Assembly (NCBI RefSeq): GCF_050859505.1
Contig: NZ_CP193934.1
Coordinates: forward strand, 868,001 to 932,000
DNA: 64,000 nt
Direction of reading: 5' to 3'
Source: Marinirhabdus sp050859505
Lineage (GTDB): Bacteria; Bacteroidota; Bacteroidia; Flavobacteriales; Flavobacteriaceae
Shown: in pieces, positions 1-8,038 of the stretch
Layout of the letters: every line of letters begins with the position of its first letter
Position numbering within the stretch: position 1 is the first letter of the stretch
Notes under the pieces: generated by a model
What the model saw: only the letters and a program-made list of their open reading frames with translations
What the model was told of the DNA's origin: nothing
Databases searched by the model: none
Made by a program: the position numbers and the translations under genes

Positions 1-408
1 TGCACCACGATCTGTTTCGGAAAGTATTGAAACTTCTTCAAATATTGCCCGTTCATGTTTGGCAATGACTAACTGAGCGATACGTTCTCCATTTTCAATG
101 GTAAAATCTTCATTAGAAAGGTTCACCAAGATAACGCCAATTTCGCCACGATAGTCTGCATCTATGGTTCCTGGGCTGTTTAAAACTGTGATTCCTTTTT
201 TGGCTGCCAGACCGCTCCTTGGGCGTACTTGTGCTTCAAAACCAATGGGCAGTTCAATAAAAAGACCTGTTTTTACGATGGCGCGTTGCAACGGTTTTAA
301 AGTTGATGGCTCCGTTACGTTGGCGCGTATGTCCATTCCTGCGCTAGCGATGGTTTCGTAGCTTGGAAGTGGGTGATTGGATTTGTTTATTATTTTTATG
401 GATGTCAT
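1..408 (-). CDS. dut: dUTP diphosphatase (dUTPase), 3' end cut by the window edge
   Basis: Hydrolyses dUTP to dUMP and pyrophosphate in the cytosol, keeping uracil out of DNA and feeding thymidylate synthesis. The minus frame is open from an ATG at 408 to base 1 (136 codons). It shows the trimeric dUTPase motifs in order: the SAGMDIRAN region near residue 22, RPRSGLAAKKGI near 65, the substrate-loop segment GTIDADYRGEIG near 82, and GERIAQLVI near 110. It ends in ETDRGA, exactly where motif 5 (GGFGSTG) should follow, so about 8-12 residues lie outside the window. It is downstream of the PH-domain gene, separated by a GC-rich hairpin. Identity is clear; only the C-terminus is missing. Confidence 0.95.
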   Translation of the reverse strand, partial: MTSIKIINKSNHPLPSYETIASAGMDIRANVTEPSTLKPLQRAIVKTGLFIELPIGFEAQVRPRSGLAAKKGITVLNSPGTIDADYRGEIGVILVNLSNEDFTIENGERIAQLVIAKHERAIFEEVSILSETDRGA

Positions 409-422
409 TGCTGTTTTTTGCT

Positions 423-471
423 CCTCGGCTCCGTTCGGACACCAATGTTTGGTTCCCGATCGGAGTCGAGG
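423..471 (-). repeat. GC-rich inverted repeat between the PH-domain gene and dut
   Basis: An 11-base arm at 423-433 (CCTCGGCTCCG) pairs with 461-471 (CGGAGTCGAGG) with one G-T wobble, and a second small stem (ACCAA/TTGGT, 441-453) sits in the loop. It could act as a transcription terminator or attenuator ahead of dut, but has no clear U-run. It may belong to the mosaic intergenic repeats seen elsewhere in the first 5 kb. Confidence 0.5.
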
Positions 472-483
472 GATTATTTAAAT

Positions 484-861
484 TTACATTACTTTAGATG
501 CCAAATAGCGTTGCACTGCATACACATCTATACTTTTATTAAATTTCTTACTTACGGTAGGCAAGTTCTCACTGGAAATCCAAATTTTTAATTCTGCGTC
601 TAGGTCAAAGGTTCCTGCTGTTTCCAATGAAAATCGAGAAACATTTTTATAGGGCATAGATTTTACTTCTTGTTTACTTCCTGTAAGACCCTGCACATCT
701 ATTAAAATAAGACGTTTATTTGTAAACATAAATACATCTCGCAGCAATTTGAAGCCTAATTCAATTTGTTCACCTTCAATGAGTAGACGCCCATACTTCT
801 CATTTAATTTTTCTGAAGACACCTCGCTGGCGTTTCCCAATAATTTATTGAATAGGCTCAT
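484..861 (-). CDS. Bacterial PH-domain protein
   Basis: A 125-residue soluble protein with no signal peptide or membrane segment. The middle carries the typical bacterial PH (bPH_1/YvbH-like) pattern: a strand with GEQIELGFKLLRD, then FMFTNKRLILIDVQG, a loop with GSKQEV, and SMPYKNVSRFSLETAG, ending in an amphipathic helix. The family has no firmly established biochemical role; members are small cytosolic proteins often thought to bind peptides or lipids. It starts 3 bases after the flippase gene stops, so the two are probably co-transcribed. Function cannot be stated further from sequence. Confidence 0.75.
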   Translation of the reverse strand: MSLFNKLLGNASEVSSEKLNEKYGRLLIEGEQIELGFKLLRDVFMFTNKRLILIDVQGLTGSKQEVKSMPYKNVSRFSLETAGTFDLDAELKIWISSENLPTVSKKFNKSIDVYAVQRYLASKVM

Positions 862-864
862 AGA

Positions 865-2325
865 TTATTTATTTATAATACGTTTCAAGTCCTTTTTTTC
901 TGAAAGGAACACGAGTAACAAAAATACCAATAATAATACAGTTCCTATAATGAGATTGCTGTCAAAACCGTAAAATGCGATGGCCGAAAACCCTACAGAA
1001 AGTAACAAATAGCCTCCAATTTTCTTGAGGTCGTAGGGAACAGGATAGTATTTTCTGCCAAAAAAATAAGACAGCAGCATCATGGTACTGTAGGCAGCGA
1101 GTGTTGCAATGGCAGATCCCATATAACTCATACTAGGTATTAAAACGTAATTCAAGACTAACGTTAAGAACGCTCCCACTATCGAAATATAGGCGCCAAA
1201 CCTAGTCATATCTGTAACTTTGTACCAAACCGAAAGGTTGTGATAAATCCCCAAGCAGAGGTTTGCGAGTAGAATTATAGGCACTATAGAAAGCGCTACC
1301 CAATATTCTGAATCTGCTATTAGAATTTCTTTGAAAACATCTATATAAACAATCACCACCAACAAAATCACACTGCCGAAAATGGAGAAATACTTGGTAA
1401 TAGTAGCATAGGTTGTCTTCGCATTGTCCTCTTTGGCGTGGTTAAAGAAAAAAGGCTCTATCCCCAAACGGAATGCTGTAGCAAAAAGCGTCATAAACAC
1501 ACCTAGTTTATAGCAGGCTGCGTAGACGCCTACTTCGGTTTCTGCGATATTTTCAGGCAACAGATATTTCAGCATAATTTTGTCGAAGGCTTCGTTTATG
1601 CTGAAAGCGATTCCGGCAACGAGCACCGGGAAAGCATATTTCAGCATCTGTTTCCACAGTTTTTTGTTAAAGCTAAAACCAATTTTAAAATATAGTGGAA
1701 GCAAGAGCAATAGTGTTATTCCACTTGCAATTACGTTTGAAATAAAGACATACACTACTTTATTTTCTTCGGTATAAACAGCGTTCCAAAAAGAGTCTGA
1801 ATTTTCAGTAACCAATATGGGGAGCAGTAAGAAGAAGAAGAGGTTACACCCTAGGTTGATGCAAACATTCAAGATTTTGATAGCTGCGTAACGCATGGGC
1901 CGTTCATTGGCTCGAAACCATGCAAAAGGCAATACAACCAAAGCGTCCAATACTAGAATAAGCAATGCGTATGTAACATACTCTACTTTAAATTCTATCG
2001 TACTTGCAATCTGTTCTCGGAATAGCAATGTTACCACCAAGAACAACAGAGCAGTTAATGTGAGCGAGGTAAGCACCGTAGCTTCCACCGTCTTTTTCTG
2101 GTCTGCGTGTTTATTGATAAAACGGAAAAAAGCAGTTTCCATTCCGTACGAAAGCAATACGTTACCTAAGATAATATAAGACATTAAGGTGGCGTAAATC
2201 CCGAAAGAAGCGGGCTCCATAACTGATGTATAAAGCGGCACTAACACAATAGCCAACGCCCGCGGTAATACCGTGGCCAAGCCATAAATAAATGTTTGCT
2301 GAAAGAGTTTTTTGAATACGCTCAA
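865..2325 (-). CDS. Oligosaccharide flippase (Wzx/MVF type)
   Basis: A 486-residue polytopic inner-membrane protein with about 14 hydrophobic segments spread along its whole length, the usual size and layout for polysaccharide-biosynthesis flippases of the MOP superfamily (Wzx, RfbX). The N-terminus (FKKLFQQTFIYGLATVLPR, then LVPLYTSV) matches the first helix and loop of this family. The expected role is to move undecaprenyl-linked oligosaccharides across the inner membrane. It lies about 20 kb from the main polysaccharide locus, beside a PH-domain gene, so it may serve another glycan. The locus at 38-39.6 kb carries its own flippase. Substrate unknown. Confidence 0.85.
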   Translation of the reverse strand: MSVFKKLFQQTFIYGLATVLPRALAIVLVPLYTSVMEPASFGIYATLMSYIILGNVLLSYGMETAFFRFINKHADQKKTVEATVLTSLTLTALLFLVVTLLFREQIASTIEFKVEYVTYALLILVLDALVVLPFAWFRANERPMRYAAIKILNVCINLGCNLFFFLLLPILVTENSDSFWNAVYTEENKVVYVFISNVIASGITLLLLLPLYFKIGFSFNKKLWKQMLKYAFPVLVAGIAFSINEAFDKIMLKYLLPENIAETEVGVYAACYKLGVFMTLFATAFRLGIEPFFFNHAKEDNAKTTYATITKYFSIFGSVILLVVIVYIDVFKEILIADSEYWVALSIVPIILLANLCLGIYHNLSVWYKVTDMTRFGAYISIVGAFLTLVLNYVLIPSMSYMGSAIATLAAYSTMMLLSYFFGRKYYPVPYDLKKIGGYLLLSVGFSAIAFYGFDSNLIIGTVLLLVFLLLVFLSEKKDLKRIINK

Positions 2326-2358
2326 TACGAGGATTTTTACCGCGTAAAAGTATAGAAA

Positions 2359-2859
2359 TTAATTGTCACCTTTGGGATTGCTCGCGGGATAGGCTAAGAT
2401 TTCTTTTTGTTCAAGGTTTTCAATTTTAAAATAAGCGATTTCTTTATTAAATTCATAGCTTATGACCGCTTCGTCATTGTTTAACTGAAATGGAATCTTA
2501 TTTGGCGGTGTATTAACAGCTTCTTTTAAATAATTGCTGTCCATTAGTACATCTCGTTTTGGTTCGTTTTTGAAATACCCCACATATTGTACCCGAACAG
2601 CAGCTGAAGTAACAACGTCTGTTTGTTTATCTCTAAAATATAGCTTCTTAAAAATCACACCTTGCTGTATGTTGCTAAAATTTATAAAAACGTTCACTCC
2701 GCTTCCGCCTTGTGGTGTACCAGCAACCCATTGTTGATAGGAAGCCGTCTCTACTCTAAAAGGAGGGTTTTCTTCAAAATAGTAGGTATCTGTTTCTGTC
2801 TTCCCACTTCCGCAGTTGGAGAATAAGAGTAATAAGGTGATGGCTGTGATTATTTTCAT
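2359..2859 (-). CDS. Small lipoprotein of unknown function
   Basis: I chose the ATG at 2859 because it places a lipoprotein signal peptide at the N-terminus (MKIITAITLLLLFSNC, lipobox FSNC with Cys near residue 16). The frame is also open further upstream to 2940, but that extension is basic and runs into a repeat element. The mature part (about 150 residues) is rich in beta-prone segments, such as NVFINFSNIQQGVIFKKLYF, and has no motif I recognise. Likely anchored in the envelope. The flippase gene follows downstream after 33 bases. Confidence 0.7.
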   Translation of the reverse strand: MKIITAITLLLLFSNCGSGKTETDTYYFEENPPFRVETASYQQWVAGTPQGGSGVNVFINFSNIQQGVIFKKLYFRDKQTDVVTSAAVRVQYVGYFKNEPKRDVLMDSNYLKEAVNTPPNKIPFQLNNDEAVISYEFNKEIAYFKIENLEQKEILAYPASNPKGDN

Positions 2860-2910
2860 TTCAGTTTTTTTAAGATAGTTCTTCTTTTTTGGGAAGGAGT
2901 TCTTAGGTAT

Positions 2911-3070
2911 TCGTTGAATGGGGACGCTGCGCTTTGGCAAGGGTTAAATTTGTTATTGTTGTTATCTATATAGCTCTCAGCAGCTCGCTGAATAGGGACG
3001 CTGCGCTCTGCTACCCTTCCGATTCAGCGAAGCTGAACCACCTTCCCTTTTCAAGGGGAAGGAGCCTTGT
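2911..3070. repeat. Mosaic intergenic repeat, copies A and B
   Basis: Two copies of a module TCGxTGAATxGGGACGCTGCGCT occur here (about 2911-2933 and 2990-3008). The second is followed by a hairpin-rich stretch: a small palindrome with arms TTCAGC/GCTGAA near 3023-3037 and the pair CCTTCCC/GGGGAAGG around 3041-3063. A third copy with the same plan but a different palindrome core lies at about 3722-3813. The block fills the gap between the outer-membrane protein and lipoprotein genes. Confidence 0.65.
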
Positions 3071-3078
3071 TTAGATTA

Positions 3079-3618
3079 TTATAATTTTATTCCTGCGCCT
3101 AAAAACACTGCAACGCCTGAGGCTTCGTCTTGGTTAAAGGTAATGTCTTTTGCATTAAAATAGGGCAACAATAAGCTTACAAACCACTTTTCTGAAAGTT
3201 GATAGTGCGCACCTGCTCCCAGATTATATATTCGAAGTGCCTCGTTATCCAAATTGGTACGCTCATCACTTTTAAATCCGAAGCCATAGCCTGCTTGTCC
3301 GTAGATAGCAAACTTTTCATTGTTCAAAAAATAATATTGAACGCCCGGAATAAATCCGTAGGAGCGTAGTTTTAATCCGCTATCGTTTTTAAAAAGGTCA
3401 TTGTTACTTGTAAAAAATGAACCTGAGAAAGACACCTTCTCTGAAACAAAAAACTCTAAACTACCAATTCCCAAAACTCCAAAATCGTTTTCGCCATTTA
3501 CTTCAATGGGGTAGGGTGAAATGGCTGCAGAAGCGGTCCAGCTTCCTTTTTGATGTTGGGAATAGGTTATAAATGTTGTGAAAAGGGTGAGGGTTAGGAG
3601 TAATTTTTGAAATTTCAT
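3079..3618 (-). CDS. Outer-membrane beta-barrel protein, small
   Basis: With the start at 3618 the product has 179 residues and begins with a classical signal peptide (MKFQKLLLTLTLFTTFITYS, cleavage near QHQ). The rest alternates short amphipathic strands such as YGFIPGVQYYFL, FAIYGQAGYGFGF and NLGAGAHYQL, and ends in a barrel-like C-terminal strand (VAVFLGAGIKL). This matches the OmpW/OmpA-N-like 8-stranded barrel proteins common in Flavobacteriia. An upstream ATG at 3654 would bury the signal peptide. Function unknown; probably an outer-membrane structural or porin-like protein. Repeat-rich spacers flank it on both sides. Confidence 0.7.
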   Translation of the reverse strand: MKFQKLLLTLTLFTTFITYSQHQKGSWTASAAISPYPIEVNGENDFGVLGIGSLEFFVSEKVSFSGSFFTSNNDLFKNDSGLKLRSYGFIPGVQYYFLNNEKFAIYGQAGYGFGFKSDERTNLDNEALRIYNLGAGAHYQLSEKWFVSLLLPYFNAKDITFNQDEASGVAVFLGAGIKL

Positions 3619-3717
3619 TGGTTGTTTGTTTTGTTGTGGCTTTAATCTCATCAATACTATTGCCTAAATGTAGGGAGAATAAAGGGGTACTGTATTTTAT
3701 TTAGATTCTAGCTCTTA

Positions 3718-3813
3718 GAAATTCGCTGAATAGGGACGCTGCGCTTTGCACTCCTTCCGTCAAAGCTTTGCTTTGACACCTTCCCTATACGCTCGTGCCT
3801 CGCTAGGGGAAGG
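3718..3813. repeat. Mosaic intergenic repeat, copy C
   Basis: It shares the TCGCTGAATAGGGACGCTGC module with the copies at 2911-3070. Then follow CCTTCC, a palindrome GTCAAAGC/GCTTTGAC (about 3759-3777), ACCTTCCC, a variable spacer, and GGGGAAGG. The conserved outer modules with exchanged palindromic cores mark a dispersed repeat family. The 336-base gap 3619-3954 holds this element and the two hairpins listed next; I see no gene in it. Confidence 0.65.
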
Positions 3814-3845
3814 AGCGCTTTGTCTTTTTTTTTAATTTTTATCTA

Positions 3846-3883
3846 GAAAAGAAAAACCTCTTGAATTTTCATCCAAAAGGTTT
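3846..3883 (-). terminator. Rho-independent terminator of the atp operon
   Basis: On the minus strand, arms AAACCTTTT (3883-3875) and AAGAGGTTT (3862-3854) form a 9-pair stem with one G-U wobble and a 12-base loop, followed by a U-rich tail (TTCTTTTC). It sits about 70 bases past the atpG stop, where the operon should end. Confidence 0.7.
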
Positions 3884-3913
3884 ATTACTATTTGCAAACA
3901 AAGGTAGCTCAGT

Positions 3914-3945
3914 AAATTTTAATGGGCGTAGCCACATTAAAATTT
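3914..3945 (-). terminator. Perfect hairpin just after atpG
   Basis: AAATTTTAATG and CATTAAAATTT form an 11-pair AT-rich stem around an inner GGC/GCC stem. It begins 9 bases after the atpG stop codon. There is no U-run, so it may protect the 3' end of the message or work together with the terminator further downstream. Confidence 0.45.
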
Positions 3946-3954
3946 GTACCGAAG

Positions 3955-4827
3955 CTATCCTGCCAAGGCCTCTGCACCACCAACAATTTCTAAGATTTCG
4001 TTGGTAATAGATGCTTGACGTGCTTTGTTGTATTTCAGTTTCAAATCGTCACGCAATTCTGTTGCGTTGTCTGTTGCTTTGTGCATCGCTGTCATACGGG
4101 CACCGTGCTCACTTGCCACAGAATCTCTTATGGCTTTAAACAATTGTGTTTTTAGGCTTTTTGGTATCAATCCTTCAACAATTTCTTCTTTTGAAGGCTC
4201 AAAAATATAGTTTATCTCTGTCGTGTTAGCTACCGATTCATCGTTCTTACGTGGTAAAATAGGTAAGAACTGCTCTCTCATTACTTCTTGTGTCGCTGCA
4301 TTCTTAAAGTGGTTGTACGTCAAGATAATTTTGTCGTAGTTTCCTTCAGCAAAACTGGTCATTAATGCTTCTGCAATTTCAGCAACATTATCGTAAGTAA
4401 GGTCATCGAAAATTGCGGAATTGAATGTAATTACAGTTCCGTTCTTTTTTAAAATGTCGTTTCCTTTTTTCCCAAGTGTGATGAAATCTACTTGCTTTCC
4501 AGCGTAGGTCTCATTTTTCAAGGCTTGTGAAGCCTTAATTACATTGGTATTAAAAGCTCCTGCCAACCCACGGTTAGAAGTAATAGCAACAACTAACACT
4601 TTGTTCACTTCGCGCTGTTCAGAAAATGTACTTCCACTATCTGAATCCAACGTAGCACTTAGGTTTTGCAATAATTCGCTTAATTTTTCAGAATAGGGAC
4701 GCATCGCTGTAATAGCATCCTGGGCTTTCTTCAATTTTGCAGCAGATACCATTTTCATGGCACTGGTAATTTGCATCGTTGAACTTACCGATGATATTCT
4801 GTTTCTAATTTCTTTTAAGTTTGCCAT
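3955..4827 (-). CDS. atpG: ATP synthase F1 subunit gamma
   Basis: Central rotor shaft of F1-ATPase, which couples proton flow to ATP synthesis. The 290-residue product has the two signature ends of the family: N-terminal MANLKEIRNRISSVSSTMQI and C-terminal RMTAMHKATDNATELRDDL with an ARQASITNEILEIVGG tail. I chose the ATG at 4827, 9 bases inside the longest frame, because MANLKEIR is the conserved start. It is the last gene of the atp operon, separated from atpA by a spacer with two GC-rich palindromes, and is followed by two hairpins. Length is normal. Confidence 0.96.
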   Translation of the reverse strand: MANLKEIRNRISSVSSTMQITSAMKMVSAAKLKKAQDAITAMRPYSEKLSELLQNLSATLDSDSGSTFSEQREVNKVLVVAITSNRGLAGAFNTNVIKASQALKNETYAGKQVDFITLGKKGNDILKKNGTVITFNSAIFDDLTYDNVAEIAEALMTSFAEGNYDKIILTYNHFKNAATQEVMREQFLPILPRKNDESVANTTEINYIFEPSKEEIVEGLIPKSLKTQLFKAIRDSVASEHGARMTAMHKATDNATELRDDLKLKYNKARQASITNEILEIVGGAEALAG

Positions 4828-4840
4828 TGTCCCCACCTAA

Positions 4841-4918
4841 CCTCCCCGAGGGGAGGGATTTTTTAGTTAGATTTCATATTAATTGTAACCTGCCTTCTGC
4901 ACCTCCCTTTCGGGGAGG
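4841..4918. repeat. Pair of GC-rich palindromes in the atpA-atpG spacer
   Basis: CCTCCCC/GGGGAGG at 4841-4856 and CCTCCC/GGGGAGG around a TTTC loop at 4902-4918, each followed by GGGAGGGATT-like sequence. The pair fills most of the 101-base spacer. It looks like a two-unit dispersed repeat that entered the operon between two essential genes. It could tune relative atpA/atpG expression, which is inference. Confidence 0.55.
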
Positions 4919-4928
4919 CTGGGAGGGA

Positions 4929-6509
4929 TTACTTCTTATACTTCGCTGAAAGATCTGCAGCAACGGCAGACAAAGTGTCTGTTACTTCGTCTGTTAACTT
5001 TCCTGCTTTCAACGTATCTAGGATGCCTCTGTGCTTTGCGTTTAGCATTTCTAGGTAGTCTCTTTCAAATTCTTTTACCTTTTCAACCGGTACGTTACGC
5101 AACAAGTTTTTAGAACCTGCATAGATTATTGCAATTTGATCTTCTACTGTAAATGGTGTATTTTCACCTTGCTTTAAGATCTCTACGTTACGCTTTCCTT
5201 TTTCAATTACATTCAAAGTAGCTGCATCAAGGTCTGATCCAAACTTAGCAAAAGCTTCCAATTCACGGTAGGCTGCTTGATCTAGTTTTAAAGTACCTGC
5301 TACTTTTTTCATAGACTTGATCTGAGCGTTACCACCCACACGAGATACTGAAATACCTACGTTAATCGCTGGTCTTACCCCTGCGTTAAACAAGTCACCA
5401 TCTAAGAATATCTGTCCATCTGTAATCGAAATTACGTTGGTTGGGATATACGCCGAAACGTCACCCGCTTGTGTTTCAATAATTGGAAGGGCAGTTAAAG
5501 ATCCTCCTCCTTTTACGATCCCTTTCAGAGATTCTGGAAGGTCGTTCATTTCTTTTGCGATACCATCATCTGCAATTACTTTTGCAGCACGCTCCAACAA
5601 TCTTGAGTGCAAGAAGAATACATCTCCAGGATATGCTTCACGTCCCGGTGGACGACGTAATAATAATGATACCTCACGGTATGCTACTGCTTGCTTTGAT
5701 AAATCATCAAATACAATTAAAGCTGGTCTCCCTGTATCTCTAAAGTACTCACCAATAGCGGCTCCTGCAAACGGTGCATATACCTGCATTGGAGCAGGAT
5801 CAGATGCGTTTGCAGCTACGATAGTTGTATATGCCAAGGCTCCAGCTTCTTCTAATACCTTTGCAATGTTTGCTACGGTAGATGCTTTTTGTCCAATGGC
5901 AACATAGATACAATATACCGGCTCTCCAGCGTCGTAAAATTCTTTTTGGTTTAAGATGGTATCGATAGTAACGGTAGACTTACCTGTCTGGCGGTCACCA
6001 ATAACCAATTCACGCTGTCCACGACCTACCGGGATCATTGCGTCAATACTTTTAATCCCTGTTTGTAATGGCTCTGTTACTGGCTGACGATAAATTACCC
6101 CAGGTGCTTTACGCTCCAATGGCATTTCGTACAACTCGCCTTCAATAGGTCCTTTACCGTCGATAGGCGCTCCAAGAGTGTCTACCACACGACCTACGAT
6201 ACCTTCACCTACTTTAATAGATGCAATACGTTGCGTACGTTTTACCGTTGCACCCTCAGAAATTCCTCTTGATGGCCCTAACAATACAACCCCTACGTTA
6301 TCTTCTTCCAAGTTCAAAACGATACCTTCCATACCGTTTTCAAATGCTACCAATTCTCCGTACTCGGCGTTCGCAAGCCCGTATACACGTGCAATACCAT
6401 CACCTACGGTTAATACAGTTCCTACTTCGTCTAATGAAGCGGTTGCTTCAAAGCCTGTAAGTTGTTGTTTTAAGATTGCTGAAACTTCAGCTGGTTTAAC
6501 TTCTGCCAT
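4929..6509 (-). CDS. atpA: ATP synthase F1 subunit alpha
   Basis: Non-catalytic nucleotide-binding subunit of F1. The 526-residue product carries the beta-barrel N-terminal domain (TVLTVGDGIARVYGL), the P-loop GDRQTGKST at residues 171-179, and the alpha-subunit signature PAINVGISVSRVGG. The C-terminal helical domain is complete. Length is slightly above the usual 500-515, as is common in Bacteroidota. It lies between atpH and atpG, 105 bases after the atpH stop. The catalytic beta subunit (atpD) and epsilon (atpC) are not in this window, so the F1 genes are split over at least two loci. Confidence 0.97.
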   Translation of the reverse strand: MAEVKPAEVSAILKQQLTGFEATASLDEVGTVLTVGDGIARVYGLANAEYGELVAFENGMEGIVLNLEEDNVGVVLLGPSRGISEGATVKRTQRIASIKVGEGIVGRVVDTLGAPIDGKGPIEGELYEMPLERKAPGVIYRQPVTEPLQTGIKSIDAMIPVGRGQRELVIGDRQTGKSTVTIDTILNQKEFYDAGEPVYCIYVAIGQKASTVANIAKVLEEAGALAYTTIVAANASDPAPMQVYAPFAGAAIGEYFRDTGRPALIVFDDLSKQAVAYREVSLLLRRPPGREAYPGDVFFLHSRLLERAAKVIADDGIAKEMNDLPESLKGIVKGGGSLTALPIIETQAGDVSAYIPTNVISITDGQIFLDGDLFNAGVRPAINVGISVSRVGGNAQIKSMKKVAGTLKLDQAAYRELEAFAKFGSDLDAATLNVIEKGKRNVEILKQGENTPFTVEDQIAIIYAGSKNLLRNVPVEKVKEFERDYLEMLNAKHRGILDTLKAGKLTDEVTDTLSAVAADLSAKYKK

Positions 6510-6614
6510 GTCAAATTTAGATTTACGAAGTACGATTTACGAATTAAAGTGCAAACCGAAACATCCTTCTATTTAATACTATAAATTATTATATTTCGCT
6601 AAAGCGAAATGGGA

Positions 6615-7154
6615 CTATAATGATTTTGTAAATTCTCTTTTAATGCTATCCAATTGGTTGGCGATGCTTGCATTGTATTGCAAGTCACCCACACGGAGGA
6701 TAAATCCGCCGATGATTGATTCATCTATTTTATTGTGAAGGGTAACGCTTTCGCTCCCTGTCATTTCTTTTACTTTTGCCAGAACCTTCGTTTCTAATTC
6801 TGACGATAGCGGTACAGCGGTAGTTACTTCAGCAACCTTTACACCTTGTTCTTCGTTGTAAAGTGTTACATAGCTTTCGGCAACACCACCTAATAAGTTA
6901 ATACGCTTGTTGGCTGTTAAGATTTCAATCAAGCCTTTGGTCACTTCGCTATTTCCTTCGAAAATCTTTACCAATGCTTTCTTTTTATCTTCTCCCTTAA
7001 TAACAGGACTGTTTAGCACAACACGTAACTCTTTGCTATTTTCGATAGTTGCTGCAACAGACTTCATATCACCAAAAACAACGTTGCCTATTTTGGCATC
7101 GTTGGCTTGTTCTAGGACTGCTTTTGCATATCGTATGGCTGCTCTGCTGCTCAT
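6615..7154 (-). CDS. atpH: ATP synthase F1 subunit delta (OSCP)
   Basis: Stator protein linking F1 to the peripheral stalk. The 179-residue product has the helical N-terminal domain (AIRYAKAVLEQA, LRVVLNSPVIKGEDK) and the conserved C-terminal OSCP motif (IDESIIGGFILRVGDLQYNAS). Length is normal. It starts 6 bases after atpF ends and precedes atpA, the usual order. No unusual feature. Confidence 0.95.
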   Translation of the reverse strand: MSSRAAIRYAKAVLEQANDAKIGNVVFGDMKSVAATIENSKELRVVLNSPVIKGEDKKKALVKIFEGNSEVTKGLIEILTANKRINLLGGVAESYVTLYNEEQGVKVAEVTTAVPLSSELETKVLAKVKEMTGSESVTLHNKIDESIIGGFILRVGDLQYNASIANQLDSIKREFTKSL

Positions 7155-7160
7155 TGTTTC

Positions 7161-7661
7161 TTAGTTTAATTTTGCGTCTTTCAACATAGAGTCAACTAAG
7201 GCTAGTTGCTTCTCTTTGCTTGATAATTCGCTCTTTACTACTTTTTCAGCAATTTCAATTGAAAGGCTTGCTACCGTTTCTTTCAACTCAGCAATCGCGG
7301 CTTTCTTTTCACCTTCAATAGCAACTTGAGCGTTGGCGATTGTTTTGCTAGCTTCGGCTTGCGCTTCTGTTTTTGCATCTGCAATCATATTCGCCTTCAT
7401 CTCACGCGCTTCTTTCAACATTACTTCACGCTCTGCACGGGCTTCCTGCAATAACTTCTCGTTATCTGCTTGCAAGTTTGCCATTTCCAATTTTGCTTTT
7501 TCAGCAGAATCTAAGGCATCTTTAATTCCTGTTTCGCGGTCTTCAACTGCTTTAAGAATTGGTCTCCAAGCGAACTTGCGCAATAGAAACAACAATAGCA
7601 AGAACAAAATGATCTGCCAGATAAAAAGTCCGAATGAAAAGTCGTTTATTAATTTATCCAT
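7161..7661 (-). CDS. atpF: ATP synthase F0 subunit b
   Basis: Peripheral stalk subunit: one N-terminal membrane helix (residues 8-28, FGLFIWQIILFLLLLFLLRK) followed by a long charged coiled coil rich in Ala, Glu and Lys, and the RPILKAVEDRE hinge. At 166 residues the size is typical for the flavobacterial form. It lies between atpE and atpH in the expected order. A single b gene is present rather than the b/b' pair of phototrophs. Confidence 0.95.
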   Translation of the reverse strand: MDKLINDFSFGLFIWQIILFLLLLFLLRKFAWRPILKAVEDRETGIKDALDSAEKAKLEMANLQADNEKLLQEARAEREVMLKEAREMKANMIADAKTEAQAEASKTIANAQVAIEGEKKAAIAELKETVASLSIEIAEKVVKSELSSKEKQLALVDSMLKDAKLN

Positions 7662-7768
7662 TTTTAATGCCCACGAAGGTGGGTACGTATTTGGTTATAC
7701 TTTGTTTAATTTAAAATAGAAACATATCCCCGCAACCAACCGTTGCGGGAATGTGTTATCTTGTTTGA

Positions 7769-7960
7769 TTACCCTGCGAAAATCGCGGCGAAACCAATAC
7801 CTTCAATAAGCGCCGCTGCAATAAGCATCGCTGTTTGAATTTTTCCGTAAGCTTCTGGCTGACGAGCAATCGCTTCCATGGCTTTACCACCAATCATACC
7901 GATACCAATACCTGCACCGATTACTGCTAAACCTGCACCTACTACACTTGGAATTTCCAT
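7769..7960 (-). CDS. atpE: ATP synthase F0 subunit c
   Basis: Proton-carrying ring subunit. The 63-residue hairpin has two membrane helices joined by the polar loop RQPEA (residues 33-37). The ion-binding carboxylate is Glu53 in ALIEG. The residues after it (GIGF) lack the Ser-Thr pair of sodium-type rings, which suggests proton use. It is shorter than the 79-residue E. coli form, starting directly with a short N-terminal segment before the Gly-rich helix. It lies between atpB and atpF. Confidence 0.95.
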   Translation of the reverse strand: MEIPSVVGAGLAVIGAGIGIGMIGGKAMEAIARQPEAYGKIQTAMLIAAALIEGIGFAAIFAG

Positions 7961-7999
7961 ACTATATATAAATTAAAAATTAAACATTCTGGTTCGACA

Positions 8000-8025
8000 A
8001 GCTCACCAACCTTTGATTGTGAGCT
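8000..8025. repeat. Short inverted repeat between atpB and atpE
   Basis: AGCTCAC (8000-8006) pairs with GTGAGCT (8019-8025) around a 12-base loop, inside a GTTCGACAAGCTCACC stretch that resembles a dispersed intergenic motif of flavobacteria. It might set the relative amounts of the a and c subunits; no proof. Confidence 0.35.
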
Positions 8026-8038
8026 CCATTAAACTTTT

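Noticed and set aside
2941..3078. Possible tRNA or small structured RNA in the GC-rich gap
   Set aside because: The hairpins are explained by the mosaic repeat that recurs at 3718-3813; there is no cloverleaf and no TTCxANNC arm.
5437..5907. A 156-codon plus-strand frame opposite atpA
   Set aside because: It is a shadow of the highly conserved atpA coding strand; its composition follows atpA codons, with no independent motif or promoter.
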